Notes: generated by a model not told the origin, from the letters alone. A stretch of 18,350 nucleotides of DNA from DAOTXK01 sp034435395 (GCA_034435395.1 DAOTXK010000348.1:1-18350), one strand, 5' to 3'; counted from the first letter of the stretch, positions 5,414 to 14,328 are shown. Numbers and translations: made by a program.

Positions 5414-7495
5414 CTACCTTGCCGTTTCGTTCACCAGGAGTTGGACATCAAAAGCCCCCTGAGCTTCGCCGGGCAACAGCAGCAGGTCATACAGCGTCCG
5501 GCTTTGCAGGGCCAGATGGGGCACGATAAGGACTACCTGCGAATCGGATGTCCTGGCCAGGTGAATGTCATAGGTGCCCTGCGGCAGGCCGATGAAGCCT
5601 GTGTTCTGCCCAGGGCCGAAGGCCGATGTTTCGTATGTTTCAAAACGCCCTGGAGGCGTTTCGGGGATATAGATGGGCGTGCCTTCCGCGCTGGCTGGCG
5701 GCTCGGCGGCGGGCGCGATTCCTGGCAGGGCTATGGACGCAGTGAGGTTGTCCAACTCTGGGATGGCGTGAAAGATGCGCAGGATGGCCTGTCCGGACTG
5801 GACGGCCTGGCTGTAGTCGGGAGCGAGACTCACCCGCATGGTATCGGGGTTTCCATACAGGAGGAGCGATGCCCTGGTCTGGTTGAGGAGAGATATTTCC
5901 CCGATGTAATAGTCCGGCACGTTCGGGGAGGGACCGGCAGGGCCCACGCGGAGCATGTATCTGTCCGGTCGGACGGTGAGGTAGGCGCTCGCTTCACGGG
6001 GGGGCAGGCTTTCGATCAATACGCTGTCGTCCAGGCGCACACGGACATCGAGCGGCTCGGCCAGGGCGTTAATCACACGGAGGTTGAGCACATCGCTCCC
6101 CTGGCTTTCCTCGTCCACGCCGAAGGCCATCTGTGGGGCAACCTCGACCCCAACCGAGTCCGCGAGGGCAAATGGTGCGTCATCCGTTCCGGTGACGATA
6201 TAGGTGTAGGCAACGCCTTCTTCGAAGACAAATTCACCCGGGAATTCCACCACACGCCCGTCGGCGTTGCTTCCGGTGCTCCAGAGCAGGTTAAATGTTC
6301 CGATAGGGAGTTCAATGACGCCGGTCGCCATGCCGTAAGAGATCGGCGGTATGCCGGCGAGTTGTTCTCCGCCGGACAGCGCGTAGACGGTGGGGGCATC
6401 GGGGGCGGCATTAACGACGACAAGGCGGCTTCTCAGTGGGGGGGTGGGGGCCAGCGACACCGGATATATGCGGAGCGCTGGCACGCCCCGATCCCGGAGT
6501 AACAACAGTTCCAGCGCCTGGTCGGCATTCAGGGTGAAGCGCATGTCGACCAGGGGGCGGCTCCCCGGCTCAATGTCGTTCCGTTCCACCCGCAACTGGT
6601 AGGCGCGCGGTTTCTGGGTGAGCCACTCGCTGGCCGCGTGGTACGCCAGAGCGGTGGCGATGGGCTGGTCATCAAGGAAGACGTTCACGGCGGGGATATC
6701 AAGCCCGGCATGGATGAACCGGATGCGACCTGGCGTCTCCACCGGTGTGTTGAACAGCAGCGTGCGATAGTTCCCGCCCCCGATGTCGCCGATCAGGACG
6801 GCGGTGTACATCTGCTGTGGGGCCAGCGCGGCATCGATGTCAGCCAGGAACGTGTCACCCCCGTAGAAGGCGAGGCGGTGGGCGCCGGGGTCGACCAGAT
6901 AACCGGCGCTGACCTGCCCGAAGTCCAACTGCTCGTTGAATGGCTGGCTATCCAGGCGCGGGGTGAACGCCGGGCCGCGCGGAACGGCATGAAGGAAAGC
7001 CAGACGGGTCAGCCCGCCGGAGATGGGGGATAAGTCCTCCTGAAAAACTGAGATCGTCAGTGTATCAGGCACGCCCGTGATCACGACCAGGAACGATTGC
7101 TCCGGGATGATGTTAAGCGTGGTCTCGGCCAGGACCTGGGTGCTGGGGAGGGCACCGGCAGGCACGACCTGCACGAGGTAAACGCCGGATTCCACGGTGA
7201 TGGGGTTGGTGTATGCGCCCAGAGCCAGCCGACTGGCGAGGAGGGCCTGTTCCAGGTAAACGTCCACCGCGCCGCTCTGCGGGGCGGCCTGCACGATGCG
7301 CAGGCGTCCCTGTTCGGCGGGAGTGCCAGCCCTTTCGGGCAGCGCCCCCACGGTCGGAGTCGGTCGCGGCAGCGTGGCAGGGGGTTGAGGGGTGTCGGTC
7401 GGGGCTGGTGTGGCGGTGGGCGCTGGCGGCGTGCAGCTTGTTGCCAGGGCCAGGGCCAGCAGGAAAACCACGCTCAAGCGCTGGAGCCAGATCAT
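5414..7495 (-). CDS. Probable lipoprotein with six DUF4397-like repeats
   Basis: The 693-residue protein has a signal peptide ending in LALATSC. C21 is a plausible lipidation site, although the -3 position is Ala rather than the canonical Leu. A Pro/Thr-rich tether follows to about residue 62. The rest is built from six repeats opening with a strand of the form RLRIVQAAPxxxxVDVYL, at about residues 64, 164, 255, 354, 468 and 569. This is the signature of DUF4397 domains, beta-sandwich modules of unknown function found in exported proteins. The later repeats are the most diverged. No enzyme motif is seen. ATG at 7495 follows GAGGT at eight bases. It is a paralogue of the upstream gene at 7655 but lacks SH3 domains. 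It probably sits on the outer face of the membrane as a structural or binding protein. Confidence 0.85.
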   Translation of the reverse strand: MIWLQRLSVVFLLALALATSCTPPAPTATPAPTDTPQPPATLPRPTPTVGALPERAGTPAEQGRLRIVQAAPQSGAVDVYLEQALLASRLALGAYTNPITVESGVYLVQVVPAGALPSTQVLAETTLNIIPEQSFLVVITGVPDTLTISVFQEDLSPISGGLTRLAFLHAVPRGPAFTPRLDSQPFNEQLDFGQVSAGYLVDPGAHRLAFYGGDTFLADIDAALAPQQMYTAVLIGDIGGGNYRTLLFNTPVETPGRIRFIHAGLDIPAVNVFLDDQPIATALAYHAASEWLTQKPRAYQLRVERNDIEPGSRPLVDMRFTLNADQALELLLLRDRGVPALRIYPVSLAPTPPLRSRLVVVNAAPDAPTVYALSGGEQLAGIPPISYGMATGVIELPIGTFNLLWSTGSNADGRVVEFPGEFVFEEGVAYTYIVTGTDDAPFALADSVGVEVAPQMAFGVDEESQGSDVLNLRVINALAEPLDVRVRLDDSVLIESLPPREASAYLTVRPDRYMLRVGPAGPSPNVPDYYIGEISLLNQTRASLLLYGNPDTMRVSLAPDYSQAVQSGQAILRIFHAIPELDNLTASIALPGIAPAAEPPASAEGTPIYIPETPPGRFETYETSAFGPGQNTGFIGLPQGTYDIHLARTSDSQVVLIVPHLALQSRTLYDLLLLPGEAQGAFDVQLLVNETAR

Positions 7496-7530
7496 GGGCG
7501 GTGACCTCGGATCAACAGGTTGTTTCTGTT

Positions 7531-7564
7531 ATTGTAGTCGAGCCTGGGCGATTGGCCAGTCGCC
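7531..7564 (-). promoter_or_regulatory. Putative promoter and palindrome upstream of the lipoprotein gene
   Basis: On the minus strand TACAAT (7536-7531) is a good -10, but no convincing -35 is present. Directly upstream, 7547-7564 is an 18-base near-perfect palindrome with arms GGCGATTGG and CCAGTCGCC and one mismatch, where a regulator could take the place of a -35. The start of transcription would be near 7524. Confidence 0.4.
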
Positions 7565-7591
7565 GGGCACTCGCTGGCATCTGAGCCAAAG

Positions 7592-7621
7592 GAATGGCTC
7601 CGCCAAGCTGCGGAGCCATTC
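7592..7621 (-). terminator. Strong hairpin after the DUF4397/SH3 gene
   Basis: GAATGGCTCCGC (7592-7603) and GCGGAGCCATTC (7610-7621) form a perfect 12-bp stem with a 6-base loop, 33 bases beyond the stop at 7655. On the minus strand it is followed by CCTTTGG, so the U-tract is poor. It is still the clear transcription boundary or 3'-end stabiliser between the two DUF4397 genes. Confidence 0.65.
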
Positions 7622-7654
7622 GTGGTCGAAGTTGTGTCAGCGGGAGCGGACGCG

Positions 7655-10087
7655 CTACCGGACTTCCGGCAGGTCCATCAGGTCCACCCGCTGGCCGTTG
7701 AGCTGAATCTCCACCCACGGACTGGCGACCCACCCCTCGGTGTTGTCGTAGTTGACCTGGAGCCAGTTCCCGTCGGAGGTCCGACCGAAGACGATCATCA
7801 CCGCGTCATTGGGAATGAGTGCCAGCGAGGCGGCGGCGGCGTCTGGGGTGCGGCGCAGGTGCAGGTTGGATGTTGGGTCCAGCACGGTCCTGCCGACATA
7901 CTGGTTACGGAACTGGGAGAGATCGGCAGTGGCCGCCTGGGCAGGAGGGGCCGCGCCTGCGCTCACCTCGCCGCGCCGGTCTGGGGCGGCGATCCGCAAC
8001 AGGCTGCGCTGAAGCAGTTCGGTGATTCGCTCATCGAGGGGCAGGTAGTTGGTGCCCCGGTAGACAAACTGGAGGTAGGACGTGGCCACCCAACCGGTGA
8101 TGACGCCGCCATCGGCTGCCCGATAGGTGACAAACGTCCAAGACCGGTCTTCCAGAATGCCCTCCGGCTCCAGGATGGTGCCAAGCGGCACTCTGGCCAG
8201 CACTTCGCCCAGGACTTCCGGCGTGCGACGGATATTCAGGTTGGCACCCGGGCTCAGGTTGAAGACGACCGCGTAAAAATCAGACGCGACGGGCGCGGCG
8301 GTGGGAGCAGCGACCGGCCCGGAAACCTGACCGGGCACATTGGAAGGCAGCGGGTCCAGATCAAGCAGGCGGACGCGCTGGCCATCCTCGGTGACCTGGA
8401 CGTACTGGGCGATGGCCCAGGCGGTGACCGTTCCCCCATCCGGCGTGTTGTAGATGACCTTCAGCCAGGTTTGTGTGGGATCAAGATCGTCCTCGGACGG
8501 TATGGCCGGGAGGTTCTCGAAGTCGGGTTCCCCGGCGCGGCCCAAGACCTGGAGGACCGTGCCGCCCGCCGCCAGACCCAGCGAGCGCGCGTTCGGGCGT
8601 GGGTATTCACGCAGTTGGAGGTTGGTGCCGGGATTGAGGTTAAAGACCAGGCCGAGCAGCCCTTCGACAGGCGCAGCGGCCGGTTGTGGCGGCGTCGTCG
8701 GCGCGGGGGGCGGTGCCTGGGTGGGCGCTGGCGTTGGCTCGACCACAGCCGCAACTGGCGTTGGCGCTACGGTCGGCGGAGGGGGCGGGGGGGCCACGGC
8801 CAGGGCTACGGCGCTGCCAGGCTGTTGGTTAAGGGCAGCTTCCGCCGCGATGACCACCAGCTGGTCAGCAGCGCCGGTGACAATGAAGCTGTACAGGACG
8901 CCGCCGTTGAAGGCCCGGTCGACGGTGTAGCTACCGCCGCCGTCGCTGGCGATCAGCAGCTCGTATGCTCCGCCGGGCACATCCGTGGCCGGAGCGCTGG
9001 CGAAGGCCTCGGCGGTTTCCACCATGGTGCCGTCGTCCAGTTCAGCGATCAGGTTGGCGCTGGTGACGGCATTGGCGACACTCAGGCGCGCCGTTGTGGC
9101 GTCCAGATCGCTGAAATCATCTTCGTAGACCGCCAGGTCCAGGGCCACACCTCTGGACACGGCGGCAATGGTGCGGGCCTGCCCGGCCAGCGCAGCATCG
9201 CTGAAATCCAGGCTGGCAGCGATGATCGGCGCTACGGTGCTATCCGATCCGCTGATGCGCACGGTCACGTCGTAGCTGTCCAGCGGCAGGGCGAAATGTT
9301 TGGTGATCTCCAGGGATGACAGGCCAGGGATGATGAGTGTTTCATCCGCATACACATCTACCGTGGGCGTGTCAGGAATGGCGTGCGCCACGCGGATAAA
9401 CACGCTGTCTCCTGAAGGATTGGCCGGCGCCTCCAGCAACAGCGTCCCTGGTGTCCCGCCGAGCACGACCAGCCGGTACAGCATGCCCGCGCGCAGGTGA
9501 AAGTCTTGCGGCGGGCGGATGGCCTGATCGACCGTGCCGCCAGCCAGCGTGACAGCCAGCGGGTAGGTATTGGCCGGGATGTCTATCCCACCGGAGCTCT
9601 GGCCGTAGGCCAGGCCCTGCAGGACCGGGCTGCCGTCCGGCAGGATCAGGTCCACGGCGTCCACGCCGCTGGCGGCATGGATGGCGTTGAGGCGGACGTT
9701 GCCCAGAATCAGAGGGCTGAGATCGTCCTCGAAAGTCCTGATCTCCGGCGAAGCTGCCGGGCCCATCACGATGGCGGTGATGGCCTGGCCGGGCGTCAGG
9801 GTGAAGGAGGCTTCGGCGATGGCCGTTCCCCCGGCCTGTACGGTGACCGCGTGATCGCCGCTGCTCAGGTGAAGGTAGCTGGTATAGTCTGCGTACTCAA
9901 GCTGGGCGGCGGCCAGCGCGCCGTCGATCACCACATCCACCACCGGCGCATCCGGCACCGCATGGACCAGGCGCATCAGTACGGCTTGCTCCGTCTGGGC
10001 AGGCGGGGCGGCCAGGGCAGTTGGCACCAGTCCCATCAACAGGATGCTGATGCCCAGCACGAAGGTAAAGATTAGTCGACGAGCCAT
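7655..10087 (-). CDS. Exported protein with DUF4397-like repeats and three SH3 domains
   Basis: The 810-residue protein starts with a clean signal peptide (cleavage predicted near residue 26, ALA-AP). Four DUF4397-like repeats begin at about residues 38 (MRLVHAVPDAPVVDV), 129, 228 and 332; the fourth is diverged. A Pro-rich hinge with a run of seven prolines covers about 430-475. Three bacterial SH3-like domains follow, at about 481-565, 606-674 and 731-796. They contain the repeated elements NLQLREYP, NLNIRRTP and NLHLRRTP, each followed by a W-containing strand. The architecture suggests a secreted adhesion or envelope-binding protein; no catalytic motif is seen. ATG at 10087 follows GGGGAG. 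The gene starts only 47 bases after ahcY with no visible promoter between, so some read-through is likely. A hairpin at 7592-7621 ends it. Confidence 0.88.
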   Translation of the reverse strand: MARRLIFTFVLGISILLMGLVPTALAAPPAQTEQAVLMRLVHAVPDAPVVDVVIDGALAAAQLEYADYTSYLHLSSGDHAVTVQAGGTAIAEASFTLTPGQAITAIVMGPAASPEIRTFEDDLSPLILGNVRLNAIHAASGVDAVDLILPDGSPVLQGLAYGQSSGGIDIPANTYPLAVTLAGGTVDQAIRPPQDFHLRAGMLYRLVVLGGTPGTLLLEAPANPSGDSVFIRVAHAIPDTPTVDVYADETLIIPGLSSLEITKHFALPLDSYDVTVRISGSDSTVAPIIAASLDFSDAALAGQARTIAAVSRGVALDLAVYEDDFSDLDATTARLSVANAVTSANLIAELDDGTMVETAEAFASAPATDVPGGAYELLIASDGGGSYTVDRAFNGGVLYSFIVTGAADQLVVIAAEAALNQQPGSAVALAVAPPPPPPTVAPTPVAAVVEPTPAPTQAPPPAPTTPPQPAAAPVEGLLGLVFNLNPGTNLQLREYPRPNARSLGLAAGGTVLQVLGRAGEPDFENLPAIPSEDDLDPTQTWLKVIYNTPDGGTVTAWAIAQYVQVTEDGQRVRLLDLDPLPSNVPGQVSGPVAAPTAAPVASDFYAVVFNLSPGANLNIRRTPEVLGEVLARVPLGTILEPEGILEDRSWTFVTYRAADGGVITGWVATSYLQFVYRGTNYLPLDERITELLQRSLLRIAAPDRRGEVSAGAAPPAQAATADLSQFRNQYVGRTVLDPTSNLHLRRTPDAAAASLALIPNDAVMIVFGRTSDGNWLQVNYDNTEGWVASPWVEIQLNGQRVDLMDLPEVR

Positions 10088-10134
10088 GAAATCTTTCTCC
10101 CCTTGCGTCTATTTCTCCAGCGTTTAGTGGCGGG

Positions 10135-11400
10135 TCAGGTGCCGGCCTGCCACTGGTTGAGATAGGTGATCTGCTCCTCAGTCAGGATGTCAATCTTGAC
10201 GCCCATGGCCGCTAGCTTGAGCCGGGCAATTTCCTTGTCAATTTCCTCGGGGACGACGTAGACGCGCTTTTCCAGTTCCTGGTGATGCTGGACCATGTAT
10301 TCGGCGGCCAGCGCCTGGTTGGCGAAGCTCATGTCCATCACGCTGGCCGGATGTCCTTCGGCAGCCGCCAGGTTAACCAGACGCCCCTCCGCCAGCAGGT
10401 GAATTCTGCGCCCGTCGGGCATGGTGAACTGCTCGACATATGGGCGGACCAGGCGAGGCTGGCCGACGGCCATCTCCCGCAGGGCGCGGATGTTGACCTC
10501 GACGTTGAAGTGGCCGGAATTGCAGACTACTGCGCCGTCCTTCATGATCTCAAAATGATGCCGGTCGATGACGTTGATGTTGCCAGTGGAGGTCACAAAG
10601 ATGTCACCAATCGGTGCGGCGTCGATCATCGGCAGGACGCGGTAGCCGTCCATCACCGCTTCCAGCGCCTTAAGCGGATCGACCTCGGTCACGATGACGT
10701 TGGCGCCCAGCCCCTTCGCCCGCATGGCAATACCGCGACTGCACCAGCCGTAGCCGCCCACCACGACCGTCCGCCCGGCGAGGAGCAGATTGGTGGCGCG
10801 GATGATGCCGTCCAGGGTGCTCTGGCCGGTGCCGTAACGATTGTCAAACATGTGTTTGGTCATGCTGTCATTGACGGCGATCACGGGGAAACGAAGCGCG
10901 CCGTCGGCGGCCATGGCCCGCAGGCGGATGACGCCGGTCGTGGTCTCTTCGGTGCCGCCCATCATCTGGTCGATCAACTCCTGGCGGCCTTTATGCAGTT
11001 CGCTGACCAGGTCGGCGCCGTCATCCATGGTGATATGCGGCTGGTGATCCAGCGCCCGCTGCAAGTGCTCGTAGTAGGTGCGGTTGTCTTCGCCTTTGAT
11101 CGCAAAGACCGGAATCTCAAAGTGGGTGACTAGCGAGGCGGCCACATCGTCCTGGGTGGACAGGGGGTTGGAAGCCGTCAGGACAACGTCTGCGCCGCCG
11201 GTTTGTAACGTATGAACGAGGTTGGCGGTTTCCGTCGTCACGTGCAGGCAGGCGGCGATGCGCGTGCCCTTTAAAGGTTTTTCTTTGGCGAAACGTTCAC
11301 GTATCTGCCGCAGCACCGGCATGTCCTGTTCAGCCCACTCGATGCGGAGGCGGCCCCCGGTCGCCAGATCGAGTGTACGCACATCATGTTCAACGGTCAT
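10135..11400 (-). CDS. ahcY: S-adenosylhomocysteine hydrolase
   Basis: The 421-residue cytoplasmic enzyme uses tightly bound NAD to split S-adenosylhomocysteine reversibly into adenosine and homocysteine, relieving product inhibition of methyltransferases. Family elements are in order: CLHVTTETANL in the substrate domain, the catalytic block NDSMTKHMFDNRYGTGQS (about 180-197), the NAD-binding loop GGYGWCSRG (215-223), and TSTGNINVI with CNSGHFNVE. It is the short form without the ~40-residue insert, and the C terminus does not end in the KxxxxYRY tail that closes over NAD in longer enzymes. A related archaeal enzyme prefers S-inosylhomocysteine, so substrate preference is not certain. ATG at 11400 follows AAGGAG at five bases. 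It lies downstream of adenosine kinase, which would pull the reaction forward, and has its own promoter. Confidence 0.95.
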   Translation of the reverse strand: MTVEHDVRTLDLATGGRLRIEWAEQDMPVLRQIRERFAKEKPLKGTRIAACLHVTTETANLVHTLQTGGADVVLTASNPLSTQDDVAASLVTHFEIPVFAIKGEDNRTYYEHLQRALDHQPHITMDDGADLVSELHKGRQELIDQMMGGTEETTTGVIRLRAMAADGALRFPVIAVNDSMTKHMFDNRYGTGQSTLDGIIRATNLLLAGRTVVVGGYGWCSRGIAMRAKGLGANVIVTEVDPLKALEAVMDGYRVLPMIDAAPIGDIFVTSTGNINVIDRHHFEIMKDGAVVCNSGHFNVEVNIRALREMAVGQPRLVRPYVEQFTMPDGRRIHLLAEGRLVNLAAAEGHPASVMDMSFANQALAAEYMVQHHQELEKRVYVVPEEIDKEIARLKLAAMGVKIDILTEEQITYLNQWQAGT

Positions 11401-11457
11401 GGAGACTCCTTACCCAACAGGCAGATCATCCAGGAAGGCGCGTAATAACGACAGGCC

Positions 11458-11486
11458 ATTGTAGCACAGCTTTGTTGGCTTGTCGC
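11458..11486 (-). promoter_or_regulatory. Promoter of ahcY
   Basis: On the minus strand TACAAT (11463-11458) is preceded by TGC, an extended -10. GCGACA (11486-11481) lies 17 bases upstream and matches the -35 consensus at four positions. The start of transcription would be near 11451, giving a leader of about 50 bases, too short for a known SAH or SAM riboswitch. Confidence 0.6.
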
Positions 11487-11608
11487 CCATCGTTTGGCGC
11501 TCGATCCGCTCGCCGGGGCGGGGACCTGGTCTGCCTGGTCGCCGCGTCGGGGCACGCGCGAGTTCCGGATGGATATGAGCGAGGGCACAGGCGGCATCTC
11601 CTTGAAGA

Positions 11609-12577
11609 TCAGGCCAGCAATTCGTCCAGCCTGCCGCCGTCGTCAAACACGGTCCGGAAACGTTCAATGAAATCCGGCAGCGTGAAGGTATGGGTTTGTG
11701 TGCCCACGTTTTCCAGCACGTAGGCCGCGCATAGCGCCCCGACCTGGCCGCACAACTCCCATGGCCACGCTGCCGCCAGGCCGCGCAGCAGGCCGCCGCG
11801 GAAGGCGTCACCGACGCCGGTGGGGTCGGCGATTCGGTGGGCCGGGAAAACCGGCACTTCGATCAGGCGGCCCTCGGCGTGGATGTGCGCGCCGTTTTCG
11901 CCCCGTGTGACGACCACCACGGGGACCTGATCCACAATCGCTTTTTGGCTGAGGCCGGTCTTCTGGACGATGATGGCAAACTCATAGTCGTTGCACACCA
12001 GCAGATGGCAATGCTCGATGCCCTTTTTTAGCGTCTCGCCATCCAGGCGGGCGACCTGCTGGCTGGGGTCGTACAGGAAGGGGATACCGGAGGCATGGCA
12101 TTCGTCGACGTACTGCTGCATGGCAACCGGGTCGTTCGGCGAAATCACCACCAGGTCGGGCGGGGCGGGGAGCAGCTCAGCGAGCCTGAAATTCCTGGCG
12201 TAGGCCATAGCGCCGGCATAAAACGAGGCGATCTGGTTGTTGGCCGTATCGGTGTTGACAAAAAAAGACGCCGTGAACACGTCGTTAATCTGACGGACGG
12301 TTGACGTGTCCACGCCCGCTCGTTCCAGCCAGGCCCGGTAGTCGCCAAAATCCCGTCCTACCGTGCCCACCAGCTTCGGGCGCGGCTGCTGGCCGAGCAG
12401 GGCCAGGGTGTAGGCGATGTTCGCCGCCACGCCGCCCCAGTGTTTGGTCATGTCATCGACCAGGAAGCTCAGGCTGATGCGGTCGATCTTGTCCGGTATG
12501 ATGTGGTCTGCGAATTTGCCGGGGAATCGCATCAGGTAATCGTAAGCAATCGAGCCCGTGATCGCGATATCCATCAT
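11609..12577 (-). CDS. adoK: Adenosine kinase, PfkB family, actinobacterial AdoK type
   Basis: The 322-residue enzyme phosphorylates adenosine to AMP with ATP. PfkB signatures are present: HWGGVAANIAY at about 46-56 and DPTGVGDAF at 251-259, with D257 as catalytic base. The N-terminal half (ITGSIAYDYLMRFPGKF, SLSFLVDDM, IASFYAGAM) and DPSQQVARLDGE follow closely, from memory, the distinctive sequence of the Mycobacterium tuberculosis adenosine kinase. That makes this assignment more specific than a generic sugar kinase. Two ATGs in tandem (12577 and 12574) follow AAGGA; the first is listed. The gene lies upstream of ahcY on the same strand, consistent with removal of the adenosine released from S-adenosylhomocysteine. 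It is divergent from pncB, with an extended -10 promoter at 12621-12629. No MTA/SAH nucleosidase is seen in the window, so the hydrolase/kinase route is the visible one. Confidence 0.9.
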   Translation of the reverse strand: MMDIAITGSIAYDYLMRFPGKFADHIIPDKIDRISLSFLVDDMTKHWGGVAANIAYTLALLGQQPRPKLVGTVGRDFGDYRAWLERAGVDTSTVRQINDVFTASFFVNTDTANNQIASFYAGAMAYARNFRLAELLPAPPDLVVISPNDPVAMQQYVDECHASGIPFLYDPSQQVARLDGETLKKGIEHCHLLVCNDYEFAIIVQKTGLSQKAIVDQVPVVVVTRGENGAHIHAEGRLIEVPVFPAHRIADPTGVGDAFRGGLLRGLAAAWPWELCGQVGALCAAYVLENVGTQTHTFTLPDFIERFRTVFDDGGRLDELLA

Positions 12578-12620
12578 GGCTTGTCCTTGGAGCCACCGCC
12601 TGACACAGGATCGGGGCGGG

Positions 12621-12629
12621 AGTATACCA
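12621..12629 (-). promoter_or_regulatory. Extended -10 promoter of adoK
   Basis: On the minus strand TATACT (12626-12621) is preceded by TGG, an extended -10. No good -35 is seen at 16-18 bases. The start of transcription would be near 12614, about 37 bases before the ATG. This AT-rich patch (agtataccataaatt) is the only one in the 203-base divergent gap to pncB. Confidence 0.55.
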
Positions 12630-12724
12630 TAAATTGGCCGGGAAGGTGCTATGCCCTGACGGCGGGACGCGATTCGACACCTCGCCGTTTCAGCAGTACC
12701 ATCGCAGCGGGTGAATGTCGGGTT

Positions 12725-12740
12725 GGGCGAGGCGTCGCCC
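12725..12740 (+). other. Hairpin in the pncB leader
   Basis: GGGCGA (12725-12730) and TCGCCC (12735-12740) form a perfect 6-bp stem with the tetraloop GGCG, 40 bases before the pncB ATG. It could affect leader stability. There is no U-tract, and chance is possible in GC-rich DNA. Confidence 0.3.
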
Positions 12741-12780
12741 GGTGGATCCGCTGGTGAGGTGGTAGTGAAGGGGCAAACCC

Positions 12781-14328
12781 ATGAGACCGTCAGACCGCAG
12801 GACTGCCGAGGGTTTCCTGTTTACGGATATGTACCAGTTGACCATGGCGCAACTGTACTATCGCCTTGGTTTGCAGGAGAAAGAGGTGCAATTTGACCAC
12901 TTTTTCCGCAATTACCCGGATTATGGCGTCCATAAGGCGGGATACTGTATCAACGCGGGCCTGGAATGGTTATTGGACTGGATGCGCGACACGCATATAC
13001 GGGATGAAGATATCGAGTGCCTGCGGGCGCAATCCAGCCGGGCCGGAACGCCCATGTTTGGCGAGGATTTTCTGGCATGGCTGCGTCGTAATGGGGCGTT
13101 CGATGGCCTTACGATGTGCGCCATTCCCGAAGGGCGCGTCGTGCATCCCAATGTCCCGCTGACGGTTATTCAGGGGCCGCTGGCGATGGCCCAAATCCTG
13201 GAAACGCCGCTGCTCAACCATCTGAACTACCAGACGTTGATCGCCACCAAGGCCGCCCGTATCCGGGAAGCGGGACGCGCCCAGTTGATGTTGGAATTCG
13301 GCCTGCGGCGTGGCCCGGAGATGGGCGCGAATGCTGGCACGCGGGCGGCGCTGATCGGCGGGGCGGATTTTTCCTCGAATGTGGGCATTTCCTGTGTGTT
13401 AGGGTACCCGCCGAAGGGCACTCACGCCCACAGCATGGTTCAGGTGTTTATGGCGCTGGGCGGGAGCGAACTGGATGCCTTCCGCGCCTATGCTGACCTT
13501 TACCCGGACGACTGCCTGTTGCTGGTGGACACGGTCGATACGCTGGAGAGCGGCGTGCCCAATGCGATCAAGGTCTTTGAGGAACTGCGCCGCCAGGGGC
13601 ATCGCCCGCTGGGCATCCGGCTGGACTCCGGCGACCTGGCCTATCTCAGCATTCAGGCCGCCCGGATGTTGAATGAAGCGGGCTTTGAGGATACGTCCAT
13701 TGTCCTCTCCAACCAGCTGGACGAACTGACCATGTGGCAGATCATCACCCAGATTCAGCAGGAAGCGCCTCGTCATGGCCTGGACCCCGATACGCTCGTG
13801 AAACGGCTGGTTTATGGCGTCGGCACCCGACTGATCACCTCGGCGGGCGATGCGTCTTTGGATGGGGTGTATAAGCTGGTGGCCATGCGGGATGGCGGCC
13901 GCTGGGTCCCGGCCCTGAAAGTATCCGACACCCCCGCCAAGACGCCCAACCCGGGGAACAAGCTCGCCTGGCGTCTCTATGATCGGCAGGGCAAAGCCAT
14001 TGTCGATCTGCTGAGCCTGGATGACGAAGACCCTCGCCAGATGGAGCAGTTGTATCTGCACCATCCTGCCGAGCACGAGAAATGCCGCACGATCGATCGG
14101 ACGGATATTTCGGACATCGAGCCGCTGATGGTTCAGGTATTGAGGGATGGTAAACTGGTCTATGAATTGCCCTCTATCGAGGAGATGCGCGAGAAACGCC
14201 GGCAGGATGTGAGTCGATTGCATCCAGGAGTCCGGCGGCTCATGAACCCCCATATTTACCACGTGTCGTTGACGCAGCGGTTGTGGGATTTGAAGCAGGA
14301 GCAACTGGCGGCGCTCAGGAGGCGTTGA
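12781..14328 (+). CDS. pncB: Nicotinate phosphoribosyltransferase
   Basis: The 515-residue cytoplasmic enzyme makes nicotinate mononucleotide from nicotinate and PRPP with ATP hydrolysis, the first step of Preiss-Handler NAD salvage. Diagnostic elements are LFTDMYQLTMAQ (13-24), the central FGLRRGPEMGAN, GTHAHSMVQ (213-221) containing the histidine that is transiently phosphorylated (H217 is the best candidate), and RLDSGDLAYLS from residue 280, which shapes the phosphoribosyl site. The length is normal for the longer bacterial form with its C-terminal extension. ATG follows AAGGGG at seven bases. No strong plus-strand promoter could be picked in the gap shared with adoK. The CpaF-like gene begins 31 bases downstream and is probably cotranscribed, with no obvious functional link. 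Confidence 0.95.
   Translation: MRPSDRRTAEGFLFTDMYQLTMAQLYYRLGLQEKEVQFDHFFRNYPDYGVHKAGYCINAGLEWLLDWMRDTHIRDEDIECLRAQSSRAGTPMFGEDFLAWLRRNGAFDGLTMCAIPEGRVVHPNVPLTVIQGPLAMAQILETPLLNHLNYQTLIATKAARIREAGRAQLMLEFGLRRGPEMGANAGTRAALIGGADFSSNVGISCVLGYPPKGTHAHSMVQVFMALGGSELDAFRAYADLYPDDCLLLVDTVDTLESGVPNAIKVFEELRRQGHRPLGIRLDSGDLAYLSIQAARMLNEAGFEDTSIVLSNQLDELTMWQIITQIQQEAPRHGLDPDTLVKRLVYGVGTRLITSAGDASLDGVYKLVAMRDGGRWVPALKVSDTPAKTPNPGNKLAWRLYDRQGKAIVDLLSLDDEDPRQMEQLYLHHPAEHEKCRTIDRTDISDIEPLMVQVLRDGKLVYELPSIEEMREKRRQDVSRLHPGVRRLMNPHIYHVSLTQRLWDLKQEQLAALRRR

Noticed and set aside
7622..9319. Long plus-strand open frame (565 codons) opposite the DUF4397/SH3 gene
   Set aside because: It is antisense to a gene with clear domains and signal peptide, and its translation is low-complexity Gly/Arg/Asp-rich with no recognisable domain, as expected from GC-rich complementary strands.
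11401..11608. SAH riboswitch upstream of ahcY
   Set aside because: The predicted transcript begins about 50 bases before the ATG, leaving no room, and the conserved riboswitch core was not seen.
12641..12700. Plus-strand promoter for pncB
   Set aside because: Only weak hexamers (for example TTCGAC with TACCAT at 18 bases) are present; not strong enough to annotate.
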